DNA of 64,000 nucleotides from contig CANMLX010000008.1 in the NCBI GenBank assembly GCA_947498845.1, positions 57,846-121,845 of the forward strand. Direction: 5' to 3'. Position numbers and translations under genes: made by a program. The stretch comes from an uncultured Flavobacteriaceae bacterium (GTDB lineage: Bacteria > Bacteroidota > Bacteroidia > Flavobacteriales > Flavobacteriaceae). The number at the start of each line of letters is the position of its first letter. The stretch's first letter is position 1. The notes beneath the pieces were generated by a model that was not told the DNA's origin, did not search any database, and was given only the letters and a program-made list of their open reading frames with translations. Below are positions 1 to 8,803 of the stretch, one piece after another.

Positions 1-1299
1 ACTACTTAATCCATTAATTACTGTTTGAGCTTCAGTAGTAGCCATTCGACCAATATTGTGCTCTCCTCTACCATCCATAATACTAAAAAATGAATTTCTT
101 CCTCCAGAGGTATTTACTCCAGAATTAGTTCTTGGTCTTGCTTCATAAAAGAAATTATTTTGATTAACATGTCTAAGTCCAAAAGAATGCCCTACCTCAT
201 GAGCAGCTGTACCATTAGCCCAACTTGTTGGTCCATTTCCTCCCATTGTGGCATATCTATTTCTTGTATTACCAACACCATTTACATATGCCAATCCTGA
301 TGGTCTAGAGGCAACATGATACACTGCCAAATCATGGGTATTACCAACAACACCTGGATTATTATTCCAGTAATCACCAAAGGCTCTTAAACTCTCACTA
401 GCATTATTTGCTGCACCTGTAGCGGTAACACTATTTCTTAAAGGGTCTGTATTTGCAGAAGTTCGTATAATAACAGTTCCTAATTTAAAACGAACACCAG
501 TAGCACTTGAAAATCTAGAATTTAAGTTCCCTATAATGGATTGTGCAGATGCTTGAGCAGTTGACAAATTCCCTTTATATGCTGTATTTGATAAAAAAGA
601 TCGAGATCCTATTTCAACACCTATTTCAAATTCTAATACTTCCATACGTCTTGATGGACGTGATGTTGCTGCGGTGTTTTGCATAGCAATAGCAATGGTT
701 TTGTGCGTATGCATACCTGAATAAATGGCAGAATTTGAAGGTTCTGGTTTTTCAACATCAATCCATTTGTTATTCAATAAAGTATTATCAACATTAGATT
801 TCTCACTCGTTACTATTTTACAGTTTGTACCGCACTTGTAAGCATCTGAAACTTCTTTTACTACATGCTTTTGGTTATCTATATTGGACGGAACAATTTC
901 AATTGTAGATTGGTTAGGTCTATAAATATTTGCTATAAGTCCTTGATCTGTTAAAACAGCACTAACTGAATATCCTTCATATTCAGACACTGTACCCAAA
1001 TAACTACGCTCATCAGTCATTGGCGTTTCAATTAATTTTCCTGTTCCATCATCAATTAGACATCTGGTATTTTTACCAAAAACAGATGTTTTCTCTAAAA
1101 TCATGGATAGTGTTTTACCGCCATGTTCTATAGGTATAATTACCTTATTAGGTAAATTACTAGGAAGAGAATTTATAGTAATTTGATGGCTTTTTGATTG
1201 ATCATGTACATGATCTCCAATCAATTCTTGTGCAGATGTAGTATGTATTATGCATAAAATAAACACATACAAAAATTTGTGAAAAATTTTTAGTTTCAT
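1..1299 (-). CDS. Secreted zinc metalloprotease (metzincin, reprolysin-like), 3' end cut by window
   Basis: The gene reads leftward off the window, leaving 433 visible codons. The start at 1299 opens with a classic signal peptide (MKLKIFHKFLYVFILC..., cleavage near TTSAQ, residue 24). The long region to about residue 210 looks like a propeptide. The zinc site HEVGHSFGLRH lies at residues 367-377 and is followed by a Met-turn SIMDG with Met at 408, the usual metzincin spacing. This supports a secreted zinc endopeptidase of the M12B/reprolysin-like type common in Flavobacteriaceae. The C-terminus, where a T9SS sorting domain would be expected, lies outside the window. A palindromic block sits in the leader at 1325-1352. 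Exact subfamily and substrate are not visible. Confidence 0.85.
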   Translation of the reverse strand, partial: MKLKIFHKFLYVFILCIIHTTSAQELIGDHVHDQSKSHQITINSLPSNLPNKVIIPIEHGGKTLSMILEKTSVFGKNTRCLIDDGTGKLIETPMTDERSYLGTVSEYEGYSVSAVLTDQGLIANIYRPNQSTIEIVPSNIDNQKHVVKEVSDAYKCGTNCKIVTSEKSNVDNTLLNNKWIDVEKPEPSNSAIYSGMHTHKTIAIAMQNTAATSRPSRRMEVLEFEIGVEIGSRSFLSNTAYKGNLSTAQASAQSIIGNLNSRFSSATGVRFKLGTVIIRTSANTDPLRNSVTATGAANNASESLRAFGDYWNNNPGVVGNTHDLAVYHVASRPSGLAYVNGVGNTRNRYATMGGNGPTSWANGTAAHEVGHSFGLRHVNQNNFFYEARPRTNSGVNTSGGRNSFFSIMDGRGEHNIGRMATTEAQTVINGLSS

Positions 1300-1324
1300 A
1301 ATTTAATCGTTTTAGTTAGTTTAG

Positions 1325-1352
1325 TAGTTCTATTCTATATAGAACTAGTTCT
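1325..1352. promoter_or_regulatory. Overlapping palindromes in metalloprotease leader
   Basis: TAGTTCTAT (1325-1333) and ATAGAACTA (1339-1347) form a perfect 9-bp inverted repeat with a 5-base gap. It overlaps the perfect 12-bp palindrome AGAACTAGTTCT at 1341-1352. The block is 26-53 bases upstream of the metalloprotease start, so it could be an operator or a leader hairpin. The binding protein is unknown. Confidence 0.4.
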
Positions 1353-1571
1353 TAGTCTTTTTTAATTTGTTAAAAAAATAAACCAGTTTCTAAAAATAGT
1401 GCCCTAAAGGTAAGTATATTCGAAAGAAAATTCTATCTGTTTAGGAGAATTATATGGGTTAAATGTTTTAAATTAAAATTGGGCTTAAACAAATAAATTA
1501 CGCAATAATAAGTAAATATAGTTTTTCACTTCAAAACACTTTAAGTAATTTAGTGGTCTCTTAGCTAGATT

Positions 1572-2267
1572 ATGAATAAAATAACTATAGCCATAGATGG
1601 CTATTCTTCAACAGGAAAAAGTACAGTAGCAAAACAGGTTGCCAAAACATTAGGATATATCTATGTAGATTCTGGAGCAATGTATCGTGTTGTTACACTT
1701 TATGCGATTCAAAAAGGTTTGATTTCTACAGACGATTTTAATAAAGAAGCACTTATATATCAACTAGGAAATATAGAAATAAGCTTTCAATTTAATCCTG
1801 TGTTAGGTTTTGCAGAAGCTTACTTAAATGGTGTAAATGTTGAAAAAAGGATAAGAACATTAGAGGTGTCTGGATATGTGAGTAAAATAGCAGAAGTATC
1901 TGAAGTAAGACGAAAATTGGTAGCAATTCAGCAGCAAATGGGAGAAGATAAAGGTGTTGTTATGGATGGACGCGACATAGGCACTGTAGTATTTCCTAAT
2001 GCGGCTCTTAAGTTATTTATGACGGCTACAGCAGAAGAACGCGCTCAGAGACGTTATAAAGAACTTTTAGAAAGAGGAGATCGTGTCACTTATGAAGCCG
2101 TTTTAAAAAACGTTACCGAACGTGACTATATAGATACGCATCGAGAAGATTCCCCATTAATTAAAGCTAAAGATGCCATTACTATAGATAATTCTAATTT
2201 AACTTTAGAAGGGCAATACGAGAAAATTTTACAATTGGTAAGATTAACTTTAGAAGACGAAGAGTAA
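1572..2267 (+). CDS. cmk: Cytidylate kinase
   Basis: Cytoplasmic (d)CMP kinase of pyrimidine nucleotide metabolism: phosphorylates CMP/dCMP with ATP. The 231-residue length is normal for the family. The P-loop GYSSTGKST is at residues 10-18, the CMP-binding DSGAMYR at about 33-39, and the conserved DGRDIGTVVFP at about 132-142. The LID-region arginines (RAQRRYKEL) follow at about 157-165. The sulfurtransferase gene starts 23 bases downstream on the same strand, suggesting co-transcription. The ATG at 1572 lies directly before the P-loop strand, so no other start fits. Confidence 0.96.
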   Translation: MNKITIAIDGYSSTGKSTVAKQVAKTLGYIYVDSGAMYRVVTLYAIQKGLISTDDFNKEALIYQLGNIEISFQFNPVLGFAEAYLNGVNVEKRIRTLEVSGYVSKIAEVSEVRRKLVAIQQQMGEDKGVVMDGRDIGTVVFPNAALKLFMTATAEERAQRRYKELLERGDRVTYEAVLKNVTERDYIDTHREDSPLIKAKDAITIDNSNLTLEGQYEKILQLVRLTLEDEE

Positions 2268-2290
2268 GTAAATATTTAAAATACAACGTA

Positions 2291-3121
2291 ATGCAGTCTG
2301 AAATAATATTAACATCCCCTATAGTTTCTGTAGCATGGTTACATGAGCATTTAAAGTCTAAAAGCCTTATTGTACTTGATGGAACAATAAATAAAGTATT
2401 TGATACATCTCAATTACAGATTCCAGGTACACGTTTTTTCGATATTAAAAAGAAGTTTAGTGATGTTTCAAATGCATTTCCCAGTGCTTTTCCATCTGCA
2501 GAACAATTTCAAGAATCGGCAAGAGCATTAGGCATTAATACTAATAGTACTATTGTTGTTTATGATGATAAAGGGATTTATTCTAGTGCCAGAGTTTGGT
2601 GGTTGTTTAAAGCTTTTGGTTATACTAATGTAGCTGTACTTAATGGCGGATTTCCAGAATGGAAAAGTAAAGGACTTCCAACAGAAAATATGAAACTTTA
2701 TCATGGTGAAAAAGGTAATTTTATAACCAATTTACAACCTAACTACATGCAATTTTTTGACGCTATGAAAATGGCGTCTCAGCACAAATCGCATACAATT
2801 ATTGATGCACGTTCATCGGGTAGGTTTAATTGTACCACGCCAGAACCTAGAGCAGGGTTACGCATGGGGAACATTCCTAATTCTGTGAACTTACCTTATA
2901 CAGATTTACTTGAAGAGGGGATTTTAAAACCTAAAGAAGCACTTAAAGTTTTGTTTAGTAAAATAACTAAAAAACAAGATGAAACTATTATTTTTTCTTG
3001 TGGATCGGGTATTACAGCCTGTGTATTAGCATTAGGAGCAGAAATTTGTGGTTATAAAAACATCTCTGTATACGATGGTTCATGGACAGAGTGGGGGAGT
3101 TTGGTTTTAAAAGATATTTAA
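2291..3121 (+). CDS. sseA: 3-mercaptopyruvate/thiosulfate sulfurtransferase (tandem rhodanese)
   Basis: Two rhodanese domains cover about residues 10-125 and 155-272 of 276. The second carries the active-site loop CGSGITA with catalytic Cys237. The CGSG(V/I)TA loop is the form typical of mercaptopyruvate sulfurtransferases, which move sulfane sulfur from 3-mercaptopyruvate to a thiol acceptor; thiosulfate sulfurtransferases usually have a different loop. There is no signal peptide, so it is likely cytoplasmic. It follows cmk by 23 bases and ends at a strong bidirectional hairpin shared with the convergent amylase gene. Substrate preference is inferred from the loop only. Confidence 0.88.
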   Translation: MQSEIILTSPIVSVAWLHEHLKSKSLIVLDGTINKVFDTSQLQIPGTRFFDIKKKFSDVSNAFPSAFPSAEQFQESARALGINTNSTIVVYDDKGIYSSARVWWLFKAFGYTNVAVLNGGFPEWKSKGLPTENMKLYHGEKGNFITNLQPNYMQFFDAMKMASQHKSHTIIDARSSGRFNCTTPEPRAGLRMGNIPNSVNLPYTDLLEEGILKPKEALKVLFSKITKKQDETIIFSCGSGITACVLALGAEICGYKNISVYDGSWTEWGSLVLKDI

Positions 3122-3123
3122 AA

Positions 3124-3158
3124 TTATAATAAGCTGCCTTTTAGACAGCTTATTATAA
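3124..3158. terminator. Bidirectional terminator between sseA and alpha-amylase
   Basis: TTATAATAAGCTG (3124-3136) pairs perfectly over 13 bp with CAGCTTATTATAA (3146-3158) across a 9-base loop. The AT-rich outer stem supplies a U-tract on both strands, and the two flanking genes converge on it. Confidence 0.8.
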
Positions 3159-3174
3159 AGTAAAAAACATTCGA

Positions 3175-5250
3175 TTAAATACTAATCTTTTTATTTATAC
3201 TATTTCCATTAATTTCTATTTTTAAAAAATAAATACCATTACGTAATCTTAATTTGTCTTTATTTAAAGTAATCGTATGATTTCCTTTAGTAAGCGTTTT
3301 GGAAAATGCATCAATACTTTGTCCATTTAGGTTAATAATTTTAACACGAACTAATTCGGTAGTATTTTTTATATTTAAATCTATTAAAATATCACCTTTT
3401 ACGGTGTTTTGATATAAATTTATGTTTTTACCAACTGCCGATTTATTTGTTGTTTGTGGTGAACTATGCCATGTATTATTGTAATAATAAGGAGTATTGG
3501 AACATGTGTTTAAATCTACAGTTTGGTTAGTGCCATTATAATTAAAAATAACATTAGAGCAGTTTCCATTTATAGTGATTGTTTTATAGCCATTATTAGA
3601 ATCTATTAACTCTGTACCAGGCCATTGTCCATTGGTTGGCTCCAGGTTGTTATTCCAAGAATAAACATGTGTGTAATCTTTTACATAGATGTTAAAATTA
3701 TTAGAATTTACTTGTGGTGGAGATGCATGCCATGAATTATCATAAAAATAAGGTTCGTTTTCGCATGTGTATAAATCTGCCGTTTGGTTTGCACCATTAT
3801 TGCTAAAGATGATGTTAGAACAGTTCCCAGAAATAGTTGCAGAAAATAAACCATTGCCTTCATTATTTAGTGTTGTTCCTGGCCAACTACCATTAGTTGC
3901 GTTTAAATTACTGTCCCAACTATAAAGAGATGTATACTCTTGGGTGGTGTAAACAGTAAATGTTTCGGTGTTATCATTAGTACTATTTATCCAAACGGCA
4001 TAATTATTTCCAGAGACGGCAAAACTCCAGTTATCGCCTGAAGGTGACCAATTATTTGGACCTATTTTCATAGCTACATCATAATTACTGCCATTAATAA
4101 CTGCAGCGTAAAGACCATTTTGAGAGGCTTGTATAGTGATATTACTTTGGCTATGAATACCTGCATTTTTACGAATTTGTATTAATTCTATAATACCTTC
4201 TTTTACGGTATTATCCCAATCAAATAAATGCGGCCAATAAATACAAGGCACACCAGGGTGTGTTAATAGATAAGCATATGTTTGTACAACATTACTAGAA
4301 TTAAGCACATTATTAGGTGTGTCGTATCTTGGTGTATCATGATTTTCTACAAATGTTGTATTGTTTTTTGGATCCCAACCTATGCCGCCTGAAGGCGATC
4401 CATTGGTCGCTAAATAAGAATAATTATTGTCTCTTATCACAGATTTTAAGGTGAAATATGTAGGGAAATCAAAAGCTCCAGAACCAGTACCATCTATCCA
4501 ATCTTGAATAGTTTGCTTATTAGAATTAAAATATTCACCTACTGAAAAACTAGGGTTAGTAGCATTATTGTACAATGTAAAATAGTACTCATCAAAACCA
4601 TGAACAAAGTCATAACGCCAACCTTTGTACCCTATACTTTTAAGGTTGTTTAAAAAGGCAATAATACTGTTTTGTACATAGGTTTTAGTATGGTCAATAT
4701 CTCTAGCAGCTTCATAAGAAGTACCAGTATCGTTCCCGCCTCTGGGATAGGTATTAAAATATTCTGGGACACCCCAAACTTCATCATTAGAAGTAATCGC
4801 ATCTGTCCCCCAGATTGGATTGGTAAAATCTAAATAGTTTGTTGAGCCTACACGGTGGTTTATTACGATATCTGCTATTGGCTCAATACCTTTAGAGTTT
4901 AGTGTATTTAGTAAGTTAATATGGTCTTGCAAGGTACCATAGTTGTTAGAAAAGTTATTAAGTTCTCTTGGGAGATAGCCTTCCAAAGATCCAGCATTAC
5001 TGGGTGGTGGTAGCCAAATCATATCGATACCCATATCTGAAATTTCCTGAGAAAGACCATTTACTATATTGTACCAATTGTTTGGATTATTAGCTGCGGA
5101 TTCCCAATAAAAGCCTTGAAGCATGACACGGTCATCATTTTCCCGCTGAGCGGTTAGAAAAGATGTTGTACATAGAACAAAAATTAAACAATACAATTTA
5201 GATAGTAAAGGTGGTGTTTTACTTACCTTGAAAAAATAATTAGTTAGCAT
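3175..5250 (-). CDS. Secreted alpha-amylase (GH13) with two starch-binding modules and T9SS sorting domain
   Basis: Endo-acting starch hydrolase of 691 residues. A signal peptide ends near residue 34. The GH13 barrel holds region I (DIVINHR, about 127-133), the nucleophile Asp214 in GWRYDFVHG, acid/base Glu239 in SVGEY and the transition-state Asp305 in VENHD. Two similar modules follow at about 435-515 and 520-600. Each has a YSWD/YSWN, (S/Q)WPGT, NCSN(I/V)IF pattern, as in CBM26-type starch-binding domains. The last 80 or so residues (NINLYQN... to the C-terminus) form a type A T9SS sorting domain, so the enzyme should be exported and anchored to the surface or released. It stands alone, without SusCD-like neighbours. 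Confidence 0.93.
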   Translation of the reverse strand: MLTNYFFKVSKTPPLLSKLYCLIFVLCTTSFLTAQRENDDRVMLQGFYWESAANNPNNWYNIVNGLSQEISDMGIDMIWLPPPSNAGSLEGYLPRELNNFSNNYGTLQDHINLLNTLNSKGIEPIADIVINHRVGSTNYLDFTNPIWGTDAITSNDEVWGVPEYFNTYPRGGNDTGTSYEAARDIDHTKTYVQNSIIAFLNNLKSIGYKGWRYDFVHGFDEYYFTLYNNATNPSFSVGEYFNSNKQTIQDWIDGTGSGAFDFPTYFTLKSVIRDNNYSYLATNGSPSGGIGWDPKNNTTFVENHDTPRYDTPNNVLNSSNVVQTYAYLLTHPGVPCIYWPHLFDWDNTVKEGIIELIQIRKNAGIHSQSNITIQASQNGLYAAVINGSNYDVAMKIGPNNWSPSGDNWSFAVSGNNYAVWINSTNDNTETFTVYTTQEYTSLYSWDSNLNATNGSWPGTTLNNEGNGLFSATISGNCSNIIFSNNGANQTADLYTCENEPYFYDNSWHASPPQVNSNNFNIYVKDYTHVYSWNNNLEPTNGQWPGTELIDSNNGYKTITINGNCSNVIFNYNGTNQTVDLNTCSNTPYYYNNTWHSSPQTTNKSAVGKNINLYQNTVKGDILIDLNIKNTTELVRVKIINLNGQSIDAFSKTLTKGNHTITLNKDKLRLRNGIYFLKIEINGNSINKKISI

Positions 5251-5370
5251 AGTTTGTGTTTTTTTAGGTTAATTATTGTGAATTTAATAATTATGAAACC
5301 ATTTTTTTAATAAAAAAACAACTACAACGTTTTCGAGTTGATAACTTTTTCTTACAGCCTAACAAAAAGG

Positions 5371-5407
5371 GAATCAAAAGCTTAGGAGGTGATTCTTTTT
5401 TTGATTC
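5371..5407. other. Imperfect hairpin upstream of amylase
   Basis: GAATCAAAAG (5371-5380) faces CTTTTTTGATTC (5395-5407). It lies between the amylase start and the next gene, upstream of the amylase on the minus strand. Its role is unclear: regulatory hairpin or a second terminator-like structure. Confidence 0.35.
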
Positions 5408-5423
5408 TTACTATGAAAACAAA

Positions 5424-5446
5424 AAAAGAGCCACTAGAGCTCTTTT
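5424..5446 (-). terminator. Terminator of the hydrolase operon
   Basis: AAAAGAGC (5424-5431) pairs with GCTCTTTT (5439-5446) over a 7-base loop. The upstream A-run becomes a U-tract in the minus-strand transcript, 20-40 bases beyond the hydrolase stop codon. Confidence 0.7.
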
Positions 5447-5464
5447 AAGGAAATATTACTACCA

Positions 5465-6502
5465 TTATTTATGCTTATCAATAAATTCTATCACTTTTTC
5501 TGAAAATAATTTAGGTTCGCTAAACATTGGAGAATGCCCAGATCTTTCAAAAATGAGTAACGCTTTATCATTAGAGCCAAAATTATCGAAGGCTTCTTGG
5601 GAAAACCTTGTGGGGACTACCATATCGTATTTTCCTGATAGTATTAAAGCAGGAATCTCAATTTCCTTTAACCTGTTTGTGTAAGATAAATTTCTAAGTT
5701 CAGGATCGATTAAGGATTGCGTATTTAAAGTATTCCATAGTGTGGTTGTGGGATTATAATCAAAAGCACTATTGGTGCCTTCTTCTGGTGTATTAATTAT
5801 ATTGTCTTGGGCAAGCTTTTCTTCGGCATTAAAAGCTTTGATATTCATTTTTCTAAAGTCTTTTTTGTTATTAGATGGACTTACGCTTTTTATTAAACTA
5901 TTTACAGATTCCCAAAATTCAATGTTGTTTCCTAAAGTAATTTGTTGATTAGCTATGTTCTCAAAGTTTGTTATATATTCTAAATATAATCCTTTTGGGT
6001 CGTGTGTGCCTCCAACAGGAATCCATCCTAAAAAGTCATTTTGATCTTTTAATAATGTTGCTGTTCCTAAGGTAACTCCCCAGCTACTTCCTAATAGAAA
6101 GAAACGAGACTCATTACCATATTTACGTTTTAATACTTTTACAAGAGCAAGTACATCTTCTGCCATAATATCAACACTTATCCCTTTTTCAGAATAACTT
6201 CCTTGAGAAGCTCCAGAACCTCTTTGATCAAAATAAACTACTGCACAATTATTTTCTATAGCGTTGAATGCTTTACCTCTAAACCCTAATCCAACGCCTC
6301 CTGGACCACCATGTAAGGTGATTAGAAATACTTTTTCAGAGGCATTACCATGTATATATGCTGGCATATCTGCATTTTTATGGCGTACAAATAACGTTTC
6401 ATTTAAGTCGTTAAGATCTTCATTATTAGTACAAGATGTAGTGGTACATATTATGAGTATTAGTGTCAAGCTTTTTATAGTGTTATTTATGATTTTTTGC
6501 AT
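5465..6502 (-). CDS. Lipoprotein alpha/beta hydrolase, proline-iminopeptidase-like
   Basis: The start chosen is the ATG at 6500-6502, because it directly precedes a lipoprotein signal (MQKIINN... LIICTTTSC). An in-frame ATG 33 bases upstream would bury that signal. The mature protein has the oxyanion motif HGGPGG, a nucleophile elbow GSSWG, the acid in GKYDMVVP and the catalytic His in RSGHSPMF. HGGPGG plus the GxSWG elbow is characteristic of the prolyl aminopeptidase branch (peptidase S33), so it may remove N-terminal residues from peptides in the periplasm or at the surface. It overlaps the upstream gene by 20 bases, implying one transcript and translational coupling. Confidence 0.85.
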   Translation of the reverse strand: MQKIINNTIKSLTLILIICTTTSCTNNEDLNDLNETLFVRHKNADMPAYIHGNASEKVFLITLHGGPGGVGLGFRGKAFNAIENNCAVVYFDQRGSGASQGSYSEKGISVDIMAEDVLALVKVLKRKYGNESRFFLLGSSWGVTLGTATLLKDQNDFLGWIPVGGTHDPKGLYLEYITNFENIANQQITLGNNIEFWESVNSLIKSVSPSNNKKDFRKMNIKAFNAEEKLAQDNIINTPEEGTNSAFDYNPTTTLWNTLNTQSLIDPELRNLSYTNRLKEIEIPALILSGKYDMVVPTRFSQEAFDNFGSNDKALLIFERSGHSPMFSEPKLFSEKVIEFIDKHK

Positions 6503-7142
6503 TTTTCTTCTTTTTAAAATTAAAACGGTATCCATATTGAAAATTAAGAGTAGGTAAAGTCCCGGCGTTAAATGGTGTGCGTAGCATAAGGTTTACATTA
6601 AAATAGCGTCCAGTAAGTTTTTTCCCTTTTCGTTGTTTGCCTATACCAAAAGAAATAGAAGGCGCATAGTAGCCTCTACCTGGTAGAAATACTTTATCTA
6701 CATTATCTCCTTTAACCTCGTATGTTTCTGGTAAAAAGGACCTGTAATACCCAATTGGGTTTAGAGAAATGCTAAATTGCTTACCTTTTTTATTAGTGCG
6801 TCTCCAAGTTAGCCCGTAATTGGTAAAAAGTCCAGTATCTGTTTTAGTTGAAAAGTTTGTGGTAAACCCCAAGTTGCCATTAAGTAAAAATTGGTGTGTC
6901 GTTGTTCGTTCTTTACCGCGTTTTGTTTTAGTTTTTGTTCGTTCTTTCCATAAATACTCGGTTCCCAGATTGATCCCGTTATTCCAAAATATATTCCCAA
7001 AATAACCAGCGCTAAATTCGGTTCTTTCTAAAAATGATGTTTCAGATAAGTTTGTTGTTGCTTTTCTTGTCTCTAAATTTTGTGTGAACCCTTTAATAAA
7101 CGACAAGATTAAAGGAATTAATAAGCGTAGTTTAAATCTCAT
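6483..7142 (-). CDS. Hypothetical secreted, beta-barrel-like protein
   Basis: I do not recognise a family for this 219-residue protein. It starts with a hydrophobic signal-like segment (RLLIPLILSFIKGFTQ). The remainder alternates aromatic and polar residues in short strands (GYFGNIFWNNGINLGTEY, GLTWRRTNKKGKQFSISLNP) and ends in FQYGYRFNF plus a basic tail. This pattern suggests a small outer-membrane barrel or surface protein. It is the first gene of a two-gene unit, its 3' end overlapping the start of the lipoprotein hydrolase by 20 bases, so the two may act together. Confidence 0.65.
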   Translation of the reverse strand: MRFKLRLLIPLILSFIKGFTQNLETRKATTNLSETSFLERTEFSAGYFGNIFWNNGINLGTEYLWKERTKTKTKRGKERTTTHQFLLNGNLGFTTNFSTKTDTGLFTNYGLTWRRTNKKGKQFSISLNPIGYYRSFLPETYEVKGDNVDKVFLPGRGYYAPSISFGIGKQRKGKKLTGRYFNVNLMLRTPFNAGTLPTLNFQYGYRFNFKKKKNAKNHK

Positions 7143-7312
7143 AAATTGTTGTTTTATAGTTATGAGAGCAAAACTATAGGTATAAGATATGCACTTTAGT
7201 TAACATATCTGTAATTAAAACTTAATAAAGTGATAAAAAGTAACGTATTGTGTTAAAGTATGTTAGTGTTGTTTGTTTTAATTAAAAATTAACAGTGTTT
7301 TATTTTTTTATG

Positions 7313-8203
7313 TTATGAGACAGAAAACCGATCTTCAAAATTCATTACAAAATCATTAATATATTTTTTAGAGGTATCTGCTTTTCTAAAAACCAAATAA
7401 TGACTCCGTTTTAGACCATGTTTACCAACATGTTTAAAGACCAAGTTTTTAGGAAGGTTAAACGATTTTAATGCCCATTTTGGCATACACATAATTCCAA
7501 AATTTGAAGCAACCATATCTAGTGCCACTTCGGTTAAAGGAATAGCTGTGATTTTTAAAGGCGTAATATGGTTGGGTTTTAAAAAATATTCGTAAATGGA
7601 TACTGTTTCTAAAGGAAAGGAATGTATAATTAAATGAGCATTGGAAAATGCACTAGCTTCTATAAATTCCATGTCATTCAATGGGTTTTCTTTATGGAGG
7701 ATTGCAAATATTTCGTCCTGAAACACCTCAATACAAGACAAGACCTCTTCTTTAGGTTTGGAAGTGACTATGGCAATATCAATCTCATGAGATAAAATTT
7801 TAGAAATAGGCTGGTGTGTAGCTTCTAAAATTAAATCTACTTTAATTTCGGGATACAGTATGCCCATTTTTTGAATAAAACCAGGTAAGCCTTGATAAAA
7901 AGAATAACACTCTGTACTTACCTTTATAGTACCTACAGATCCAGCGCGAATGGCATTTATATTTTCAAAACCGTTGTCTATGGTTTTTAAAACAGTGTTT
8001 CCTAGTTTATACAATTCTTGTCCTTCATCTGTTAATTCCCATTTATTTCTGGTTCTATGAAATACTTTAAATTTTAATTGTGCCTCTAATTCTTTTAATT
8101 GATGGCTTAAAGCAGATTGTGTAAGAAATAGTTTTTCGGTAGAATTGGCAATACTACCTTCATCTGCGATGGTTTTTATGAGTCTAAAATACTTGAGTTC
8201 CAT
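7313..8203 (-). CDS. LysR-family transcriptional regulator
   Basis: 296 residues, standard LysR length. The N-terminal winged HTH is clear (MELKYFRLIKTIADEGSIAN, then LFLTQSALSHQLKELE and FHRTRNKWELTDEGQ). The effector-binding domain spans about residues 90-290. It is divergent from the small rhodanese gene at 8411 with a 207-base intergenic region holding a dyad at 8343-8359. In LysR systems this arrangement normally means autorepression and inducer-dependent activation of the divergent gene. The inducer cannot be read from sequence; a sulfur or cyanide-type signal would suit the partner, as an inference. Confidence 0.93.
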   Translation of the reverse strand: MELKYFRLIKTIADEGSIANSTEKLFLTQSALSHQLKELEAQLKFKVFHRTRNKWELTDEGQELYKLGNTVLKTIDNGFENINAIRAGSVGTIKVSTECYSFYQGLPGFIQKMGILYPEIKVDLILEATHQPISKILSHEIDIAIVTSKPKEEVLSCIEVFQDEIFAILHKENPLNDMEFIEASAFSNAHLIIHSFPLETVSIYEYFLKPNHITPLKITAIPLTEVALDMVASNFGIMCMPKWALKSFNLPKNLVFKHVGKHGLKRSHYLVFRKADTSKKYINDFVMNFEDRFSVS

Positions 8204-8342
8204 AACATCAAAATTACAATAAAGCGCGGACTCTATATTTGATTTTTTTTCAATTATAGTTTTAGTTTTTTCAGTTTTAAAAGAATTTAGCTCAAGGGAA
8301 GTGCTGTAATTTTGACATAACGATTGCGCACAAGTGATAATT

Positions 8343-8359
8343 ACACTTAAGTATAGTGT
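8343..8359. promoter_or_regulatory. Candidate LysR operator
   Basis: ACACT-N7-AGTGT is a 17-bp interrupted palindrome in the intergenic region between the LysR gene and the rhodanese gene. Its shape and place fit a LysR recognition half-site pair; not proven. Confidence 0.4.
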
Positions 8360-8410
8360 TTAAAGCAACTACTATATTTAGATTTACTATAAAATTAAAA
8401 CCCAATACAT

Positions 8411-8803
8411 ATGAAAAATCAAATAGAACATTACGAGGATAAGTTAGCCTTTGAAATGGACCCATCAGATTTATTTGATGCTTTTGAAACAAGTGCCGAA
8501 TTTGTAGCATTAGATGCCAGAAAACCATTTGCTTACAAGAATGAGCATATTCCATTGGCGATCAATATACCACACAGAGAAATGACAGCCGAAAGCACAA
8601 AACATTTAGATAAAACTAAAACATACGTGTGTTATTGTGATGGTATTGGCTGTAATGCCTCAACTAAAGGCGCTTTAAATATGGTGAAATTAGGATTTAA
8701 GGTAAAAGAGTTAATAGGCGGGCTTGCTTGGTGGAAAATAGATGGTTATGCAACAGCTGGAGAAAATGCCACAAAAGGTAATGCTTTTGAGTGTGCTTGT
8801 TAA
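8411..8803 (+). CDS. Single-domain rhodanese-like protein under a divergent LysR regulator
   Basis: 130 residues with one rhodanese domain. The pre-active-site strand is FVALDARKPFAYKNEHIPLAINIPH. The active loop YVCYCDGIGCNAST carries the likely catalytic Cys (first Cys of CDGIGC) and a second Cys four residues on. This CxGxxC loop resembles that of small LysR-linked rhodaneses (YCxGPGCN type). No signal peptide is present, so it is cytoplasmic. It could carry sulfane sulfur or detoxify reactive sulfur species; the exact acceptor is unknown. The C-terminus ends in a Cys-containing ECAC tail. Confidence 0.85.
   Translation: MKNQIEHYEDKLAFEMDPSDLFDAFETSAEFVALDARKPFAYKNEHIPLAINIPHREMTAESTKHLDKTKTYVCYCDGIGCNASTKGALNMVKLGFKVKELIGGLAWWKIDGYATAGENATKGNAFECAC

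Noticed and set aside
6264..6557. 97-residue plus-strand open frame
   Set aside because: Lies antisense to the lipoprotein hydrolase gene, which has full catalytic motifs and a lipobox; this frame shows no domain or signal of its own.
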